Source: Duganella sp. BJB480 | GTDB lineage: Bacteria; Pseudomonadota; Gammaproteobacteria; Burkholderiales; Burkholderiaceae_D | DNA: 64,000 nucleotides | NCBI GenBank assembly: GCA_003416985.1 | Contig: QVIN01000003.1 | Coordinates: 372,001-436,000, forward strand | Reading direction: 5' to 3' | Part shown: piece after piece, positions 59,527 to 64,000 of the stretch | Position numbering within the stretch: the first letter of the stretch is position 1 | How the letters are laid out: each line of letters starts with the position of its first letter | Program-made: the position numbers and the translations under genes | The notes under the pieces: generated by a model | What the model saw: the letters and a program-made list of their open reading frames with translations, nothing else | The model's database searches: none | What the model was told of the DNA's origin: nothing

Positions 59527-60180
59527 CTAGGGCTTGAGCAGCACGCGGCCGAAAGCCGTGTCCGTGTGCTGGCCCGGCAGTTGCGGATCGATCGCGAAAC
59601 GGCAGCTCTGCAGATAGCCGGCGGCCTGCGCCACCACGTCCGGCGCCTGCCCGCTGGGTTCGGCGACCACGCGGATCGGCGCACCGTCGCTGTTGACCAG
59701 GAAGCGCAGCAGGATGCCGTCGCCGCCGCTCGGCCGGCGGTCGAATTCCTTGAAGCCGGCGAAGCGGTCCGATGGCTGGCAGCTGTCGGCCACCAGCTTG
59801 GGCCGGACGGCCGGGCCGTCGCTGAACTGCCAGACAAATTGCATCGGGAAGGAAGCACCGCTTTTGGCTTCGTCCAGGTGCGGCTGGAACACGCAGCGGG
59901 AGATGCCGCGGATGGCGGCATCGTCGAGGATCTTCCAGCCGCTGCCCTGGGACACTTCCGTGTGCACCACCTTGCCGTCCTCGCCGATCTGGAAACGTAT
60001 CGTCGTCACGCCTTCGATTTCATAGCGCCGCGCCTCGTCCGGCCACTGCGGCTGCGCGCAGCTGAGCGGACTGACCAGCGATTTGAACGGCGCCTGGCCG
60101 CGCTGCTCGGCGTGGCTCATCAGGTTGAGCACACCCAGCAGGCCGGTGACGGCGGCAACGGAGAGCAGTTTCTTGTTCAT
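59527..60180 (-). CDS. Protein with two TonB C-terminal-like domains
   Basis: This 217-residue protein has an N-terminal signal or anchor (LLSVAAVTGLLGVLNLM) and two TonB C-terminal-like beta-alpha-beta modules. One begins CAQPQWPDEARRYEIEGVTTIRFQIGEDGKV and the other is GILLRFLVNSDGAPIRVVAEPSGQ. The Pro-rich spacer of true TonB is missing and no ExbB/ExbD genes are near. It is therefore more likely a periplasmic binding protein than an energy transducer. Three or four cysteines may pair. Confidence 0.7.
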   Translation of the reverse strand: MNKKLLSVAAVTGLLGVLNLMSHAEQRGQAPFKSLVSPLSCAQPQWPDEARRYEIEGVTTIRFQIGEDGKVVHTEVSQGSGWKILDDAAIRGISRCVFQPHLDEAKSGASFPMQFVWQFSDGPAVRPKLVADSCQPSDRFAGFKEFDRRPSGGDGILLRFLVNSDGAPIRVVAEPSGQAPDVVAQAAGYLQSCRFAIDPQLPGQHTDTAFGRVLLKP

Positions 60181-60262
60181 CGGGCGATGATATCAGACCG
60201 CACCATGAATCACCGTTCACGGGAGGCCAAGTCGTGCCTGTCCCGCCGTGCCCGGGGCCGCC

Positions 60263-61450
60263 CTATTTCGTTGGTCTATTGCCCTCGGCGCCGAAATCAA
60301 CAACAGAGGCATCCAGCGGGAACTCGCGCTTCCGCGTCTGCCATACGCCCTCCGCCGTTTTGAGTTTGAAGTGGTCGATCAGGTAAGGCAAGCCCTCGCT
60401 GGCCAGGAAGTCCGGCGCGTTCGCGACCTGAAAATGCAGATGCGGAACGCGCGCATCACCGGAATTGCCAACGTGCGCAATGAGTTGCCCGCGCCGCACC
60501 CGGTCGCCGGTTTTGACGCGCACACTGCCGGGCTGGAGGTGGGCATACTGAGCGAACTGTCCATCTCCCAAATCGAGCACAATGAAATTGCCGGCAATAT
60601 TGTCCATCGTGATGGCCACGGCGGGCGTAAAGCCATCCTTGGTGCGGGGGATATTGTCCGGCATGTCATTGCGCGCGGCGACTATCCTGCCGTCCGCGAC
60701 GGCCAGCACATCCTGTCCGTATGCAAAGTGGGCATGAACGTCGCGCGCATCGCCGCCGAAGGTGGCGCCGGCTAGGTACTTCTTCCAATCGATCGCGTAG
60801 CGGCGGGCATTGTAGGCCAGACCGCCGGCGACGAACACGCCGATGCGGTGGTGCGACTGGATGCTCGGACCATTGTCGGCGGTCCAATTCGCTCCGGCCA
60901 GCGGCGGGCCGAGCACGTGCATTTTATTGGCGCGCGTTCCGATGGACGCGCTGTCCGCAAAGGCATTATCGAGCAGCACGCGGTGGCGCAATGTCCGCGG
61001 CACCGCGGCCGTATCGAACGCGAGGCACAGGAAGGCGACAGCACCCTGTCCCGCTGCAAGGCGGGGCACGCCGCCGTCGTCGTCGCCCCCGGCCAAGCGC
61101 ACGCGCTCCTTCAGTTGCGGCTCCTTGATCAGATCAAGCACCGCGCCGTTGTCCGCGTTGATGACTTCAATCCCGCGCAGCGGCAAGGCCTGATCGGAAA
61201 AATTATGCAGGTGCAGTTCATACAGCAGGAAGCTGCGGCCGCCGCCGGCGAACAGGGTCGGCGCCAGCGGCGTGCGGATCTCCAGCTGGATCGGTGGGAA
61301 CACGGGCGCCGGCGCGCCTTCCGACGAGACGGTACCGGCGCCGCTCCCCACGCTGTCGCACCCCGACGGCAACGCCTGGGCATGCACCGACAATGCCGTC
61401 ATGGCGCACAAGCCTACCGCGCTGATTCCGCTGAAGCTACCGATCGACAT
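60263..61450 (-). CDS. M23-type peptidase family protein
   Basis: This is a 395-residue secreted protein. A signal peptide (ending SVHAQ) precedes an Ig-like or beta-rich region and then an M23 domain (about 195-370). Landmarks are NARRYAIDWKKYL, DVLAVADGRIVAARNDMPDN, YAHLQPGSVRVKTGDRVRRGQLIAHVGNSG and the zinc motif PHLHFQV. The usual first zinc ligand region (HxxxD) appears as YAIDW with only the Asp, as in a recognised subgroup of M23 proteins. Activity is likely but not certain. It may hydrolyse peptidoglycan cross-links or act on external polymers. Confidence 0.75.
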   Translation of the reverse strand: MSIGSFSGISAVGLCAMTALSVHAQALPSGCDSVGSGAGTVSSEGAPAPVFPPIQLEIRTPLAPTLFAGGGRSFLLYELHLHNFSDQALPLRGIEVINADNGAVLDLIKEPQLKERVRLAGGDDDGGVPRLAAGQGAVAFLCLAFDTAAVPRTLRHRVLLDNAFADSASIGTRANKMHVLGPPLAGANWTADNGPSIQSHHRIGVFVAGGLAYNARRYAIDWKKYLAGATFGGDARDVHAHFAYGQDVLAVADGRIVAARNDMPDNIPRTKDGFTPAVAITMDNIAGNFIVLDLGDGQFAQYAHLQPGSVRVKTGDRVRRGQLIAHVGNSGDARVPHLHFQVANAPDFLASEGLPYLIDHFKLKTAEGVWQTRKREFPLDASVVDFGAEGNRPTK

Positions 61451-61551
61451 TTGATACGCCCGTGTTCAGTTGAAAACGCAGACCATATCAGCAGCCTGAC
61501 TGTCGGAAGTGACAATCATGCATGAATTTCTGCCACACCGGAAAACAACGA

Positions 61552-62262
61552 TCAACGCTCCGGCAAATCGAAATCGATCTGGGCACGCATGGCCGCGACG
61601 TAGCGCAGCAGATTCGGATGCGACCGCATGATCGCGGTGAACCGATCGTCGAAATAATCCGACGTCATCGATTCCATGAAGGGATAGACCGCCGCGTCCA
61701 CGGTGCTCGGTCGCGCGCCCAGCATGAACGCCTGGTCGCCAAGAATGGCCGCGATGGACGCCACCGTGTTCCGCACCAGCGCCAGTTGCTCGTCCGGCGT
61801 ATGCCGCCCCATGCCCTGCACCCACAGGCGCTGGCCCGCCTGGCGGCTGGCAAGATAGCTCACCAACGGACGCAGCGGCCACGGCAACTTCTTAAACAGG
61901 ACAGCGGCGACCTTCCGGTAGTTCGCCGGATCGCGCCATGCGCGCTGCACCAGGGCCCAATACAGATGGTCCTCAACCAGCTTTTCCAACGCCCACGCCA
62001 CGCCGCGCTGCTGGCTGGACAGGCCGGCATCGAGGTCGATCCGGTAGGTCTTTTCCAGGTGCCAGCGGATAAACGTCGAGTCCGACAAGATGACGCCCTG
62101 ATCCTCGATGTAGGGCAGCTTCCCTTTTGGCGCCAGGCGCAGCTTGCCCGTTCGTTTTTGATACGGCAGATTGGCCAGCTTCAGCAAGATTTCCGTCTTC
62201 CTGACAAACGGGCTTGCATCGGAAAGACCGAACGCCGGCCCGAAACCATAAATCGTAATCAT
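61552..62262 (-). CDS. Glutathione S-transferase-like protein (Fax/metaxin type)
   Basis: This 236-residue protein has an N-terminal thioredoxin-like domain (MITIYGFGPAFGLSDASPFVRKTEILLKLANLPYQ) that is typical of the FAX/metaxin GST subgroup. The helical C-terminal domain carries ARPSTVDAAVYPFMES. GGAGG stands seven bases before ATG 62262, so the longer open frame to 62544 is not used. Glutathione use is uncertain in this subgroup. The last codons (DFDLPER) share unusual similarity with the 3' end of the next gene. Confidence 0.8.
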   Translation of the reverse strand: MITIYGFGPAFGLSDASPFVRKTEILLKLANLPYQKRTGKLRLAPKGKLPYIEDQGVILSDSTFIRWHLEKTYRIDLDAGLSSQQRGVAWALEKLVEDHLYWALVQRAWRDPANYRKVAAVLFKKLPWPLRPLVSYLASRQAGQRLWVQGMGRHTPDEQLALVRNTVASIAAILGDQAFMLGARPSTVDAAVYPFMESMTSDYFDDRFTAIMRSHPNLLRYVAAMRAQIDFDLPER

Positions 62263-62365
62263 CGTCGAGCCTCCCAAGGTCAGCACAAAGCTTAACTGTA
62301 GCGATAGCCGACCACGGAATATTGAACGAAAACGACACCGCGCCTGATTTCGGCCCTCGCCGTGC

Positions 62366-63364
<999 letters not shown>

Positions 63365-63471
63365 TCCCTGCTCCTTCTGTGATCAATGGTGAAAATGATA
63401 CGTTTGCTCTATCCTCTATACAATCACCAGGAAATCACTTGAACCAATGAACGGAATTCAGCAATAGCCCT

Positions 63472-64000
63472 ATGCGACATGACCTCAACGAGTTGGAAAT
63501 ATTTGTCGCCGTCGCGCGCCACCGCAGCTTCCGCAAGGCGGCCGAGGAGCGCAACGTCACCGCCTCATCGCTGAGCCACGCCATGCGCGCGCTGGAGACG
63601 CGGCTGGGCATACGCCTGCTGAACCGCACCACGCGCAGCGTCGAGCCCACCGAGGCGGGCAAGCACCTGTACGCGCGGGTGAAGAGCGTGATCGAGGACC
63701 TGGACCAGGCGCTCGATGAAATCAACGGTTTCCGCGACACCATCCAGGGCACGCTCCGGCTGAACGTGCCGCGCCCCGCCGCCCGCCTGCTGCTGGCGCC
63801 GATACTGAGCGGCTTCCTGAAGATGCACCCGGGCGTCAAGATCGAAGTCGTCACCGACGATCAGCTGGTCGACATCGTGGCGGAAGGCTACGACGCCGGC
63901 GTGCGCTTCGGCGAAAGCCTGGCGCTGGACATGATCGCCATCCCCATCGGCGCGGCGCAGCGCTTCGCGGTGGTGGCCGCGCCCGATTTTCTCGATGTGC
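63472..64000 (+). CDS. LysR-family regulator (truncated by window end)
   Basis: The first 176 codons of a LysR regulator lie in the window. They begin MRHDLNELEIFVAVARHRSF, then the helix-turn-helix KAAEERNVTASSLSHAMRALE and LLNRTTRSVEPTEAG. The effector domain starts GTLRLNVPRPAARLLLAPIL. The reading frame remains open at the right edge. It is divergent from the aldo/keto reductase gene, the usual arrangement for local control. Confidence 0.9.
   Translation, partial: MRHDLNELEIFVAVARHRSFRKAAEERNVTASSLSHAMRALETRLGIRLLNRTTRSVEPTEAGKHLYARVKSVIEDLDQALDEINGFRDTIQGTLRLNVPRPAARLLLAPILSGFLKMHPGVKIEVVTDDQLVDIVAEGYDAGVRFGESLALDMIAIPIGAAQRFAVVAAPDFLDV

Overview
The window is dense, high-GC bacterial chromosome: short intergenic gaps, strong G/C third positions and many ATGA or TGATG overlaps. 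The gene content suggests a betaproteobacterium of the Oxalobacteraceae type (Massilia, Duganella or Janthinobacterium-like). It includes a PHB phasin, many c-di-GMP and two-component proteins, lipoprotein chitinases, and DUF1501/DUF1800 and DUF5329 proteins. That placement is inferred from gene content only. I saw no rRNA, tRNA, CRISPR array, insertion sequence, prophage or plasmid module, so this looks like ordinary chromosome with accessory catabolic and efflux loci.

Left third (1-24.3 kb): a phasin is followed by a heterodimeric MdlA/MdlB-type ABC exporter. Next come three tandem paralogous TPR-TM-GGDEF diguanylate cyclases (4.8-11.3 kb), each with an intact GGEEF active site and RxxD inhibitory site. 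Three small minus-strand genes follow (a coiled-coil lipoprotein, a secreted single-Cache protein and an unknown), then an M29-like peptidase and a repeat-containing lipoprotein whose TTG start sits directly after a perfect hairpin. A LysR gene is divergent from a PhyH dioxygenase/TIM-barrel pair. A CHASE histidine kinase and a REC-HD-GYP phosphodiesterase form an output pair. An OhrR-like MarR regulator is coupled to a 2-oxoglutarate dioxygenase, with a palindrome-rich control region. A REC-histidine kinase is followed by a likely small RNA.

Middle (24.3-42.2 kb): a DUF1800-DUF1501 secretion pair is divergent from a TetR-controlled RND tripartite efflux operon (TetR, outer-membrane factor, adaptor, pump). 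A GyrI-like gene follows, then a convergent second tripartite system (DHA2 MFS pump, EmrA-like adaptor, outer-membrane factor) with a 34-bp palindrome upstream. A DUF883-type protein, an unknown protein and two orphan periplasmic binding proteins follow.

Right third (42.2-64 kb): a 1280-residue hybrid kinase is divergent from a two-propeller protein with a degenerate GGDEF domain. GNAT and GFA genes and a DUF1275 membrane protein follow. A four-gene minus-strand chitin operon comes next (GH18, JmjC/cupin-like, GH18, GH19); three of its products are CBM5/12-bearing lipoproteins. The end holds small stress and housekeeping genes: a DUF1842-like protein, MsrA, DUF5329, a double TonB-C protein, an M23 peptidase, a GST, an aldo-keto reductase and a truncated LysR gene.

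Recurring themes are c-di-GMP control (three active cyclases, one HD-GYP, one degenerate GGDEF), export and efflux (five pump or porin subsystems), and surface chitin degradation.
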